A stretch of DNA of 19,517 bases from Thoreauomyces humboldtii (GCA_027596035.1 JADGJA010000408.1:1-19517); one strand, 5' to 3'. Counted from the stretch's first letter, positions 10,696 through 19,160 are shown. Notes: generated from the letters alone by a model not told the origin. Numbers and translations: made by a program.

Positions 10696-11790
10696 TCAAA
10701 TCCGCACCAGTCGTCCGGGAATGTTCTGGCATGTAGGTGGTGATAGGTTATCTGGTGCAAAAATTTGGAGACCGTTAGCAGGGGCGTGCAGAAGCGGGTT
10801 TGACCCCAAGAAACAATACCTCTTTATTCGATCGCGCTGAGTTCTAGATTTCGTCAAAGCCCGGTACCTGTGATTGGTGGCGACCGGAGATCGCTGCAGG
10901 GATCTGGCCAAGTCAGCCCAGGTCCCTACGTTGTTCAGGATTTTCAGATCCTCTTCAGCGGTCCAAGGCCCTTTCTTCAACAGAGGATCTAGAGAGTCTA
11001 CGTATCGTTGCCGCACCCTAGTTCCTGACCGATTCAAGGCGTGTCCTATGACCGACCAGCGCACGAGTCCATCGGTGTTTTTATGCTCCTCATGAAGCAG
11101 TACGAGAGTTTCGTCTTCCTGCCGGGTGAAAGGCCCTTCTCGGAATTTCTTGCTCGCTTTTTCTCTACGATGCCAGATGTTTTTGGGAGGCCTACCGAGT
11201 GCTTGTGCCAAGGCGGTAAGGTTGAGTCGTCCTGCAGAAAGCTCTTTCAGGATGTAGGCATCCTCCTCCTCACTAAATGGGCCGCGACGCGGATAGGTCA
11301 TCCAGCGATAGCGCTGAGCACAATCATGCCCGGAACGGCCTGAAACCACTTTACATATGGTTGACCAGTCATAGCGGCCGTTCGTGCGCCGGGGCGTCGC
11401 CTCTACCGCTGCTTTTAGCCGAAGGGACTCCTCTGAGGACCATGGACCGCCAAGCGGTGCTTTGACTCGATCGACCAAAGTCCGATGCCTGCTCAAAGCG
11501 TGCCGTGTTCCCATCTCGCGTTCGATCTCGGTGAACGACAACCCTTGCACTTGACGGAGCTCGAGCAATCGTGCGTCTTCGGCGGCAGTCCACCGTCGAT
11601 ACGGCTGCTTTCTTCCCGCCTCGACCACATGTACGGGAGTTGGCGACGGTGCAGCTGCGCGAGCTAAAACAGCAGTTTGGAAAGAGCGTGGGATTCGCTC
11701 ATACGCATGATTCGAGACAGACGGTTGGACGGTCCGAGGAAGCTGGTGGAGAGCAGAGCCTCGAAGCAGCGTGCGGAAACGTGAGAGCAT
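10696..11790 (-). CDS. Five-repeat SANT/Myb-like protein, copy B (intact), putative mitochondrial
   Basis: One uninterrupted 364-aa frame from the ATG at 11790. Five SANT/Myb-type helical repeats lie at about residues 65-106 (YRRWTAAEDARLLELRQVQG), 114-164 (GGPWSSEESLRLK...YDW), 168-211 (RRGPFSEEEDAYILKEL), 218-266 (REGPFTRQEDETLVLL) and 272-313 (KKGPWTAEEDLKIL). Each repeat starts with an aromatic residue followed by an acidic EED-type pair. The first 60 residues are Arg/Ser/Ala-rich with only two acids (MLSRFRTLLRGSALHQLPRT), typical of a mitochondrial presequence. Such repeats usually bind DNA, so a nucleoid or organellar DNA-binding role is possible. A nuclear multi-repeat factor of SNAPC4 type is the alternative. 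The C-terminal 50 residues are not conserved in the sister copies. It is divergent from APN2. Confidence 0.85.
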   Translation of the reverse strand: MLSRFRTLLRGSALHQLPRTVQPSVSNHAYERIPRSFQTAVLARAAAPSPTPVHVVEAGRKQPYRRWTAAEDARLLELRQVQGLSFTEIEREMGTRHALSRHRTLVDRVKAPLGGPWSSEESLRLKAAVEATPRRTNGRYDWSTICKVVSGRSGHDCAQRYRWMTYPRRGPFSEEEDAYILKELSAGRLNLTALAQALGRPPKNIWHRREKASKKFREGPFTRQEDETLVLLHEEHKNTDGLVRWSVIGHALNRSGTRVRQRYVDSLDPLLKKGPWTAEEDLKILNNVGTWADLARSLQRSPVATNHRYRALTKSRTQRDRIKRYCFLGSNPLLHAPANGLQIFAPDNLSPPTCQNIPGRLVRI

Positions 11791-12107
11791 AGAGCTAGGA
11801 TAGGAAGTCGAAGTCAGGGTCGAATGGCATCACGAGATACCGGACGAGAAGACAAGCTGGACCTACTACGACTTGCGTGAGGGACTCGAAGAATGTCAAA
11901 AGGGAAGCCTACTGAGATCAGATGTCCTCGGCTCTCGTCAAGCCGTCATGCAGCATCTTCTACAAGGATTAGGCAAGTCCGTCTGTTCGGATTCGTTGGC
12001 CTTGCCAATTGCGATGACGGTTCGCCGTGAACCCTTCCAAGCTAGCATTTTCCAGCACGACTTGAACAAACGACGGAAAGCAGTAAGCCCGCCTGCAGAT
12101 AGCGGGA
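11791..12107. promoter_or_regulatory. Divergent intergenic region between SANT/Myb copy B and APN2
   Basis: 317 bp between two outward-facing start codons, so it carries both promoters. A plus-strand open frame crosses from 11873 into the APN2 region, but in a different frame from the APN2 start, so it is treated as leader sequence. No TATA box is clear. Confidence 0.45.
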
Positions 12108-14398
12108 ATGAGGATCATCAGCTGGAATGTGAATTCTATCCGGACACTAAAGGTACTCACAGGAGTAATGCACTCCCCGGAGACCCCAAGACCGAGCAAC
12201 GTGCGTTTGGCACACCGCTGACTTTTCCCGACTTCCACCAGCAATATCACCCGTGGTGCGAACAAAAAGATTACGCGGCGATCCTCGCCACCCTCGACGC
12301 CGACATTGCATGTTTTCAGGAGATGAAGATAGCTCGAACCAACGTCACCGCCGACCTAGCGATGATTCCAACCTACGATGCCTTCTTCACCTTTCCCAAA
12401 CGACGGCATGGATATGCTGGATCCACCACGTACGTAAGACATCCTTACACGCCCGTGGACGCCGAGGAAGGGTTCACGGGTGCGACCGTCACGTCTCGGG
12501 GACAGGTCGTGGTCAACGAGAGTGGGATAGGATGTTACGGGACACTCCATGACGAGTTCACGGGGACGGAGCTGGCGGAGATGGATGGCGAGGGACGCGT
12601 CGTGATAACGGATCATCGTCTGTTCGTGCTCATCAATGTATGTGCGAAAAGGATTCGGGGTTTGTGTTTGAGCGATTTCGGGCTTCTCACACACCTCTGC
12701 ACGTTAGGCGTATTTTCCTGTGGATGACCCGGAGGAGGATCGACAAGCGTTCCGCTTGCGTTTCTATCGTGCAATGCGCATGCGCATCGAGGCACTCATA
12801 GCGGGAGGAAGACAGGTCATCCTTCTGGGCGATGTGAGTTCTTCACTTCTCGTAACGGGTCTGATTCAGAGAACTGACGGGGCACGCGACGCAACGCTAG
12901 ATAAACGCGTGCTGCAACACGCAAGATCATTGCGATCCCAAAAAGTCGCTTCGGGAACGCGGGATCGAAGTCTTCTGGGATCTCCCCGCACGGTCTTGGC
13001 TTCGAGACCTGATACATCCACGCGGACCTCTCCTGGACGCGTTCAGGGTCTTTCATCCGGAACAGGAGAAGGCCTTCACGTGCTGGAACACGCTCATCAA
13101 TGCCAGGTAGACACACGCTGCAGTCTCTCAGATGCGTTGCGGCGGATGAGGTGTAGCGTCATTCTGCGGGCGTCACTGACTCCACCGCGCGGATGCGTGC
13201 TGTTCTAGGCCGGTCAACTATGGTACGATATCTGATGTCGCAACGGTCATACCCGCGTCGCAGGCTCTGACGTTCTTCTATAGGAACGCGCATCGATTAT
13301 ATCCTTCCAACGCCGGGACTCCGACCATGGTTGAAAGACAGCGCGGTGGAAGCCGATGTCATGGGAAGCGATCATTGTCCAGTCTCCTGTCTGTTTCACG
13401 ACAAGCACCCGGAGACAGGGGAGGAGCTCGCGGCAGCTATGACCCCGGAAGGCTGGACGGACGGCGAGCGTCAACCACCGCCGTTATGCGTAAAGTACTG
13501 GGACGCGTTCTCGGGAACACAGCAGAAGCTGAGCGCCTTCTTTTCGGTCGGGGCAGCCGGAAAGGGGGCAAAGGCTTTACCCGAGGAGTTACCCGCCAAC
13601 GAAGCCACCGCCCAACCATCAGATCCCGTTGCGTCGGTGGATCTCGCTGATGAGGTAGCCCAAACCGCACCGCGATCGACCGCGTCGAGTGAAACACCAC
13701 CGCCGGCGCTACCGGAACCGGAACCACCAAGGAGGGCCCATCCTGGAAAGCGAAATCTTCCACCACCTAGAAAGACGCAAGCATCATCCGGCAAACGAAA
13801 AAAGCCATCCACAACTCTAGCAAAGAGCAAAACCGGAAACGAGATTTCTCAGACCAAGATCGCTCATTTCTTTGCTCGCCCGCCAATACCACCTACATCC
13901 ACCCCACCGCTTGCACCGGATCCGGTGGATACTGATCTTGCAGTAAGGCCACCAACCGTCCCCCCTCCTACCACCACTGCACTCCCCTCATCCTCGTCAT
14001 TCACGTCCACGCAAGCATCGCTCGATTCGTCCTCCTCATCCCAATCCCAAGATCCGCCTTCATTCTCCCAATGTTCCATAACATCTGTACCCTCCTCGCC
14101 CACCTCCACCGGCTCCTCCGCGGCCTCAGCATGGCGCACCCTCCTGACGGCCCCGCCACCGCCCCACTGTCATCACGACGAACCCGCCAAACAGTACCGC
14201 GTCAACAAGACCGGACCGAACCAGAAGCGACTGTTCTGGCTCTGCGCGCGACCCGTCGGACCCGAGCGGGACACGCACGTGAACGGGGAGAAGAGGGACG
14301 AGGTTGGGAGCACGGGGCCTGGAAGGAGGAGGGATCACGTGGTGGGTGACACGAGGTGTGATTATTTTCAGTGGTTTAGTGCCCCGAAGAGGAAGTAG
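12108..14398 (+). CDS. APN2: AP endonuclease 2 (Exo III family) with two PIP boxes and GRF zinc finger
   Basis: Class II AP endonuclease with 3'-phosphodiesterase activity in base excision repair, nuclear and PCNA-linked. Six exons: 12108-12152, 12242-12637, 12708-12833, 12901-13106, 13209-13222 (14 nt) and 13284-14398; 633 aa. Catalytic-core signatures are MRIISWNVN (1-9; metal-site Asn7), CFQEMK (Glu42), LLGDINA (Asp189, Asn191), RIDYIL (Asp267) and GSDHCPV (Asp292, His293). A low-complexity linker follows, carrying PCNA-interaction motifs QQKLSAFF (342-349) and QTKIAHFF (452-459). The C-terminal 80 residues form a GRF zinc finger (HCHHDEP, GPNQKRLFWLC, CDYFQWF), which binds single-stranded DNA in the family. 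All key residues are present, so it should be active. The short N-terminus is normal for APN2, where the core begins at residue 1. Confidence 0.93.
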
Positions 14399-14491
14399 GT
14401 AGTTGGCAGTTGCCTTTTCAAGCGGGTTTCTCTTTTAGTACAGTTGAATGAGAGGGAGATGGGGACCTGACAGGTGAAAGTAGAATCGCTT

Positions 14492-15445
14492 TCATTTCGC
14501 CCCCGTCCGTTTCGCTAAACGCTCCAAGCTTTTGGCCCTGTTCCTCACTGCCTGGGATCCCCGGCTTAGCTTTCTGGCTAGGTCCGACGACCTCCCGGTG
14601 TGGGCAATTATTGCAGCGTCCTCTTCGGCGGTCCAGGGCCCTTTCTTGAGTGACGGGTCAAGAAATTCTGTCCAGCGAGAGCGCGTTGCCATGGCTGTGC
14701 GACCAATCTCGTGAGCGATGAGTTTCCAAGAAACCTGTCCATAACTTTCAAGGTACGATGCATGAAGACGCGTTATGCCCACGTCGTCGGCATCGGTGAA
14801 TCGGTCCCGGTTGGATACGGGAGAAAGTTGCCCATGCAGTTGCGTGTACACTTGAGCGGCTGGCCGACCGAGCTTTCGCGCCACAACTTCCAACTGCGTC
14901 TTGCCGTCACGAATTTCGAGGATAGCAGCGTTTTCCTCTGGAGTGAAGCGGCCGCGTCGTATAGCGGAAAAGATATGATGCTTGCTTCGGCACATGTCGG
15001 GCGATCTGCTCCCCACGACTTCACTGACCACCCTCCATCAAACCCGGCCTCGCGAATCACGAGGCGTGCTTCCCACTGCGTCCATGAGACGTTGAGTTTC
15101 CGCGTCGGACCAGGATCTGGGTGCAGGGACTTTCTTGCCGTCTTCCAGAAGTTTTCGATACCTATTGTCGGCCGCCTTTTTGTGCAGATGCGCCTCAATG
15201 GCCGAGAACGTCAGTCCGCGTACATCACGCAATTCGACGAGTTGTGCGTCTTGCTCGGCTGTCCAGCGCAGGTACGGTATACGGTCGCTGATCTTCTGTC
15301 CTCCTGAAAGACTGGTGAGCGTTCGCAACTTTGTGGACGCACGAGAAGCTCTGGTAGCCAAGGGACCTCGAAAGGATGTCTCGAAGTGTTGGATCACTGA
15401 ACGGGCCGGAAACGACGCGCGGAGGAGGGCACGGGCGAACAGCAT
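14492..15445 (-). pseudogene. SANT/Myb five-repeat protein, copy C (one in-frame stop)
   Basis: From the ATG at 15445 the frame encodes an Arg-rich, acid-poor N-terminus (MLFARALLRASFPARSV), repeat 1 (LRWTAEQDAQLVELRDVRGL) and repeat 2 (RSWSDAETQRLMDAV). It is then cut by TGA at 15040-15038. The same frame continues without another lesion through repeats 3 (RGRFTPEENAAILEIRDG), 4 (DRFTDADDVGITRLHASYL) and 5 (LDPSLKKGPWTAEEDAAII) to TAG at 14492. Sister copies read G-R-[IY]-D-W where this one reads G-R-V-stop-W. At base level GTTTGATGG replaces an expected GTTGATTGG-like sequence, a T moved by three bases. The frame is kept on both sides, so the damage is recent, or the copy is read through, or it is a sequencing artefact. 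Confidence 0.82.
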
Positions 15446-15796
15446 CTCGAGAGAAGCTGGGGCCAAGATCGTTCGTTACGCGTGGGAGAATGAAACGTTC
15501 GGGAAACGCCGGGAGTCGACCGGGACCCGGAAGAAAGCAGCACGATTGAGAATCTTGGATAGAGCAGCCTGCAACAGCAACGTGCAATGCTTGAGGGTGG
15601 AAGGAGAGACGGGTATGGGGTACGTTAATCGAGCTGGAGCGTATTTGGCGATGAGGAACAAGGTTGCATGCATGCAGGTCGACGGCGAACCTTTACGTTC
15701 GGACATGGCCGCACACAGGTATCGGACACAGACATCTCTCTGCTGTTTCACGCGAGGCATTTGGTTTGAGCACCATCAGCACAACACCAGAACGCA
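15446..15796. other. Divergent intergenic region between SANT/Myb copy C and the Rho copy
   Basis: 351 bp between outward-facing start codons. It holds whatever promoters the two damaged genes keep. No further gene or clear motif is seen. Confidence 0.4.
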
Positions 15797-16596
15797 ATGG
15801 TCGATCTCCGTCGGAAGCTGGTCATCGTCGGTGACGGGGCCTGTGGAAAGACATGTCTCCTGATCTCGTTCGCCAAGGGAACCTTCCCCGAGGAAAGTAT
15901 CCGACAACTAACATCTACCGCGGCCCTGCCCTAGCAGTTAGTGACACACCTTTCCTTCTGTAACAACAGGTTTACGTTCCCACCGTATTCGAAAACAACG
16001 TGGCTGACATTGAACTGGATGGCAAGCGCGTTCAGCTTGCTCTGTGGGATACTGCTGGCCAAGAAGACTACGACCGCCTGCGTCCCCTCTCGTACCCAGG
16101 CACGCATGTCGTTCTCATCTGTTTCGGGATCGACTCGTCCGATTCCCTATACAACGTGACGGAAAAGGTGAGGTTCCCTGCTACCACCATTGCAGTGTCA
16201 GAACAGCAGCTTTGTTTGCCCACAATTGCCTCGGTACTGTCTCTATTCAAAGTGGATTTCGGAGGTAACCTACTTTTGCGCCAACCTCCCGATCCTCCTG
16301 GTTGGCTGCAAGAAAGACCTTCGAATCGACCCGGAAACCATCACAGAGTTGCGGAAGACGAACCAGACCCCGGTCACCCCAGAGGAGGTACGGTGACCCT
16401 CTTTGCCAATCGCTGACGCACTAGATTACGACCGATTCTGGATTGCCAGGGCCAAGCCGTTGCGCAAAACATATCAGCCTAGAAGTATCTGGAGTGTAGT
16501 GCTCGAACCAAGGAAGGCGTGCGGGAAGTGTTCGAATGTGCGACACGGGCTGCTCTCTCCTCAAAGATCAAGAAACCGCCGTGCGGGCTGCTTTGA
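15797..16596 (+). pseudogene. Rho-type small GTPase, damaged copy (stop codon and GA donor site)
   Basis: Four exons fit a Rho1/RhoA-type protein of 191 codons: 15797-15892, 15970-16167, 16253-16387 and 16450-16596. Present are the P-loop GDGACGKT (residues 12-19), switch I VPTVFE (Thr37), DTAGQED (59-65), VGCKKDLR, the Rho-type EKWISEV helix, a basic KIKK stretch and a terminal CGLL CAAX box of geranylgeranyl type. Odd points: codon 154 is TAG (16480-16482) where the family has an aromatic residue before KYLECSA; the only in-frame first splice junction is GAG|GAAAGT, with GA instead of GT; switch I has Asn42 for the normally invariant Tyr; and the SAK motif reads SAR. It is probably a decaying paralogue, with a functional Rho1 expected elsewhere. 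If the stop were tolerated, the membrane anchor would still be intact. Confidence 0.88.
15893..15969 (+). other. Intron with apparent GA-AG ends in the Rho copy
   Basis: Family alignment fixes the junction as [11 protein letters not shown]. This places the donor at GAG|GAAAGTATCC and the acceptor at AACAACAG. GAAAGT differs from GTAAGT-type donors at position +2. Using the GT four bases later (15897) breaks the frame. Confidence 0.55.
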
Positions 16597-17337
16597 AGCA
16601 CAACCACCCAAGCCGCTATTTTTCGAGAAACCATTGCGAAACGAACATCCGTAGATACTAAGCCTGTCTGCCTTGCTTCAAACTTTCTTGCTACCCTCAC
16701 GATCGACACGGGAAAGCTTCAACTGAACAACAATTCGCTCGGACGCCTCTCATCCGATTACTCCTCGTCTTTATGATTTCGACAAGCCCGCAAACGTAGT
16801 GGGTGAGAAGGTCAGAGACAGGAACTAACGCAGTAGGAGGCGATGATGCAAGGCCGGGAAAGTCTGTCCTTGAATTGCTGTTTGTTGTGGTTCTTCCTAG
16901 CTTTTCCCACCCACGCTTTTCTTCTCTGTTCTCTGATCCCTGCGTGTTGTTCCCTATATACCCCATCTTCATATTCTTTTGTTTCTTTCGTGATATGCTG
17001 CTGAAATCCTTGAGCGGAGGCATGTACGTTTGCTGATGATGGTCCTGATGCGCGTGATTCTCGCACCGCATCTTTTGATAGTCCACTCCAAGACCACCGG
17101 GAGCGTCTCGCAGAAACCTTACGTGTATGTACGCAGTCGGACTGTGTGAAGAATGACATCCCCAGCGGCCGATTGACGATGGAACCCGTTGAAAAAAAAA
17201 AAGACCTTGCACAGAGTGAGGCCGAGTCCAGACGGGTACGGATCCCAAAATGTATTATATAAGTAAGGATATGTAGAAAGAAGAGGGACGAATCAGGAGC
17301 TACAGAAAGGGCAAGATCCAAAGTTTGCCGTGGCTGA
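16597..17337. other. Intergenic, 741 bp, no recognised gene
   Basis: It lies between the 3' ends of the Rho copy (+) and the GPI-anchored protein gene (-). It contains an A11 tract (17192-17202) and an AT-rich TATTATATAAG stretch (17252-17262) suited to the 3' end of the minus-strand gene. The long minus frame at 16697-17248 has no recognisable domain and atypical composition. Confidence 0.45.
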
Positions 17338-18057
17338 TCAAAGGACGAGGGCAGCGCTGACGGCGGCCATGGCGAGCATCGCGACCCGGCCGGAAGACGA
17401 GACACTGGCGCCACTCTGGGCGACCGTCGGCGAGGTGGACGGGACGGGAGCCCACGAGACGTCCGCGGGGCTCAGAGGCGCGACCGTCGCCGCCACCGAC
17501 GTGGGGACAGTCGAGGGGACGACGGCTGTGGGTTGGGCGACGGCCGTATCAGTGTCGGCGCCGAGAAGGGAAGGGAACGCGCTCTGTGCGGGGAGGGCCA
17601 CATCGAAACGGTCTTCCGATCCGCCGCCCAACGACTGGATGCTGTACCGAAGCCCCGACATCTGGCAGCAGTTTCCGTCGTTGCACGTCCACGCCCCCGC
17701 TTTCGGCACGCAACTGCCCGGCACCTTGAGGGTCTGACCCCCCGGACTGGGAGGGTCCGTCCTGGCGATCTCGGCGTTCATGGGACAGAGGTAGAGACCT
17801 ATGCCGTGGGCGGCCTGGACGAAGATGCCAAACTGCTGCTTGCCCGTCACAGAGTCCAGGTCCATGAGGACATTGGTGCGAGCGTCCACGAGCCCCGGGA
17901 CCTGGAAGGTCGGGGACGGAGGGTAGGCTGCGTCGAGACCTCGGCTGACGTTGCAGGGCTGGGTGTAGAAGGTGAGGGAGGCCGCGCTGGCGAGGACGGC
18001 GGCGCGTCCGAGGATGAGCAGCGTCAGCAGCGAGACGGACGAGACGGTGGAGAGCAT
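17338..18057 (-). CDS. Secreted, probably GPI-anchored six-cysteine surface protein
   Basis: Single-exon gene of 239 aa from the ATG at 18057; the open frame begins two codons earlier with GTG. A signal peptide (residues 1 to about 25, LLTLLILGRAAVLASA) is followed by a compact domain with six Cys at 35, 91, 116, 125, 130 and 131 (WTCNDGNCCQM) and one N-glycosylation sequon (Asn36). Residues about 155-222 are Ala/Pro/Ser/Thr-rich, as in O-glycosylated wall stalks. The end is SSSG followed by a hydrophobic tail (VAMLAMAAVSAALVL), the usual pattern for GPI attachment near Ser220-Gly223. It is therefore expected on the cell surface or wall. I do not recognise the cysteine domain as a named family. 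Confidence 0.78.
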   Translation of the reverse strand: MLSTVSSVSLLTLLILGRAAVLASAASLTFYTQPCNVSRGLDAAYPPSPTFQVPGLVDARTNVLMDLDSVTGKQQFGIFVQAAHGIGLYLCPMNAEIARTDPPSPGGQTLKVPGSCVPKAGAWTCNDGNCCQMSGLRYSIQSLGGGSEDRFDVALPAQSAFPSLLGADTDTAVAQPTAVVPSTVPTSVAATVAPLSPADVSWAPVPSTSPTVAQSGASVSSSGRVAMLAMAAVSAALVL

Positions 18058-18467
18058 GATCACTGGTCTTTCTTGGGGGGTGTCTTGACGGGTTCGTGAG
18101 CTGTGGAGAGAAAGGGGCGAAGAGGAATGTGGTGGAGGCGGACTTCTTCTGACGGGTGCGCTCTTGAGGGTGGTGGTGGTAGCGGCCAGTCCAGAATCTA
18201 CAAGCCTGTTAGCTTTCTGTCTTTTTACCTATTATTAGTGTGCACAAGGTCACACTAGCCAGGCCTGTTGCAAAGTGCAACGGCGTCTTGGACCTTGCGA
18301 AACAGGAGCTACCGGTAAGAGAGCTCAATCCGCGCCGTCGAGCTCTCGGCTGGCGCGAGCGAAAAGCACACCCCCAACATACGGCGAAACGCTGTCCAAA
18401 CATGACCCGGGAACGCGAAACGCCTCTCTCAAACAGTCTTCAACACCCCCAACACCCCCAAGCACCA
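18058..18467. promoter_or_regulatory. Divergent region upstream of the GPI-protein gene and the small secreted ORF
   Basis: 410 bp. It must include the promoter of the minus-strand GPI-protein gene. A 9-bp unit AACACCCCC is tandemly repeated at 18442-18459, directly before the ATG at 18468. An AT-rich patch (TTTTTACCTATTATTAG) lies at about 18222-18238. Confidence 0.4.
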
Positions 18468-18749
18468 ATGCGCTTCCTTGCACTCGTCTCGTTCTGCGCC
18501 GTTCTTGTTCAGTGCGCCGGCGCCAAGACAAACACCGCATCTCAAGCGGCCGCCGGCATGGCCGCCGCGCAGGCGGTGCACGGCTACATACACCTCCAGC
18601 ATTGCGAGGTTAAAAGGTATCGAGCGCGTTGCTGTCGTTCCTCGAAGTACGTTGATTTGGAGACGTTTCATGGCCGCATCGTTTGCCGCACGAAGTCAAC
18701 CCTGGATCAATTCAGGAAAATTGCTGCATGTCGTCGCAAACAAATCTGA
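18468..18749 (+). CDS. Small secreted-looking ORF, 93 aa, probably chimeric
   Basis: The ATG at 18468 starts a clear signal peptide (MRFLALVSFCAVLVQCAGA), then an Ala-rich stretch to about residue 45. After that the product becomes basic with scattered Cys (RARCCRSSKY). The base sequence from about 18605 onward aligns, on the opposite strand, with repeats 3-4 of SANT/Myb copy C. The C-terminal half therefore seems to be antisense reading of the decayed copy D. The first 45 residues may be the surviving first exon of a secreted protein gene. Alternatively an intron may start near 18608 and hidden exons follow. No family is recognised. Confidence 0.3.
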   Translation: MRFLALVSFCAVLVQCAGAKTNTASQAAAGMAAAQAVHGYIHLQHCEVKRYRARCCRSSKYVDLETFHGRIVCRTKSTLDQFRKIAACRRKQI

Positions 18750-19160
18750 ACCAATTTGATTGAGCTCTCGCGTATCGGCTATCGAATCTTTCCTCACGAA
18801 TTCTGAGGATAGCGGCATCTTCTTGGGAGACTTCGTCCAGATGGCGAAAAAAGTATGCGCTCGACTTCACTGATTCATCGCGGCATTCGTGACATACGAA
18901 GTAGCTCTCGCGCCGCATCAATAGAACGATGCGCATTTCCAGTCCAACCCGGATCTAGATGTTTTGCGTTCCCTCGTCGTTTGTGATAGCTGTAACAGGC
19001 GTCTTTCCGCGCCTGCATGCAAATGGATCATGTCAGGCTTTGGCCCGCGTCTGTCCTTGACTTGTACCGAGTCTTGCAGAGCAAAAACTGGCCAAGCGAT
19101 ATCGCTGGAACGGCGGATTGTAACCATGTCGAGCGTCCGGCTTCGTCTCTCCAACACAAG
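18605..19160 (-). pseudogene. Decayed SANT/Myb relic, copy D
   Basis: Eroded fourth member of the local family. At protein level SQEDAAILRIREERF (about 18831-18787) matches copy C TPEENAAILEIRDGK. SGLDW (ending about 18939) matches the G-R-[IY]-D-W block of repeat 2. NDAAMKRLQINVL (about 18680-18642) matches DDVGITRLHASYL of repeat 4. At base level collinear matches to copy C run at a nearly constant offset: GAAGTACG near 18643, GAGCTCTCGCG at 18762 and TCACGAATT at 18792 sit 3885-3896 bases beyond their counterparts. Stops and small indels break every frame. Homology fades near 18605, so repeat 5 is missing. Toward 19160 only a weak trace of repeat 1 can be argued. Confidence 0.7.

Noticed and set aside
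10444..10740. Small signal-peptide gene with introns at about 10527 and 10611
   Set aside because: It needs a 41-nt intron, shorter than any other here, and the next exon runs into a stop at once.
11873..12200. Upstream plus-strand frame as an extra 5' exon of APN2
   Set aside because: It is out of frame with MRIISWNVN, and APN2 proteins normally begin at this motif; no suitable splice pair was found.
15030..15050. A 20-nt intron removing the TGA in copy C (GT...AG around the stop)
   Set aside because: Far too short for splicing, and its removal would shift the frame.
15893..15969. U12-type intron in the Rho copy (GTATCC at 15897 and TTCCTT near the 3' end)
   Set aside because: Splicing from 15897 to the AG at 15969 shifts the frame; only a GT-AC ending would rescue it, which is less likely than a mutated or GA donor.
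4286..16596. Stop-codon reassignment to explain in-frame TAG (copy A, Rho copy) and TGA (copy C)
   Set aside because: TAG ends cyclophilin, the Cache gene, MscL and APN2 at the expected family length, and TGA ends the DUF2009 gene, so both codons work as stops here.
16697..17248. Minus-strand 183-codon open frame
   Set aside because: No domain, odd composition and no conserved-looking segment; it lies in the 3' flank between two convergent genes.
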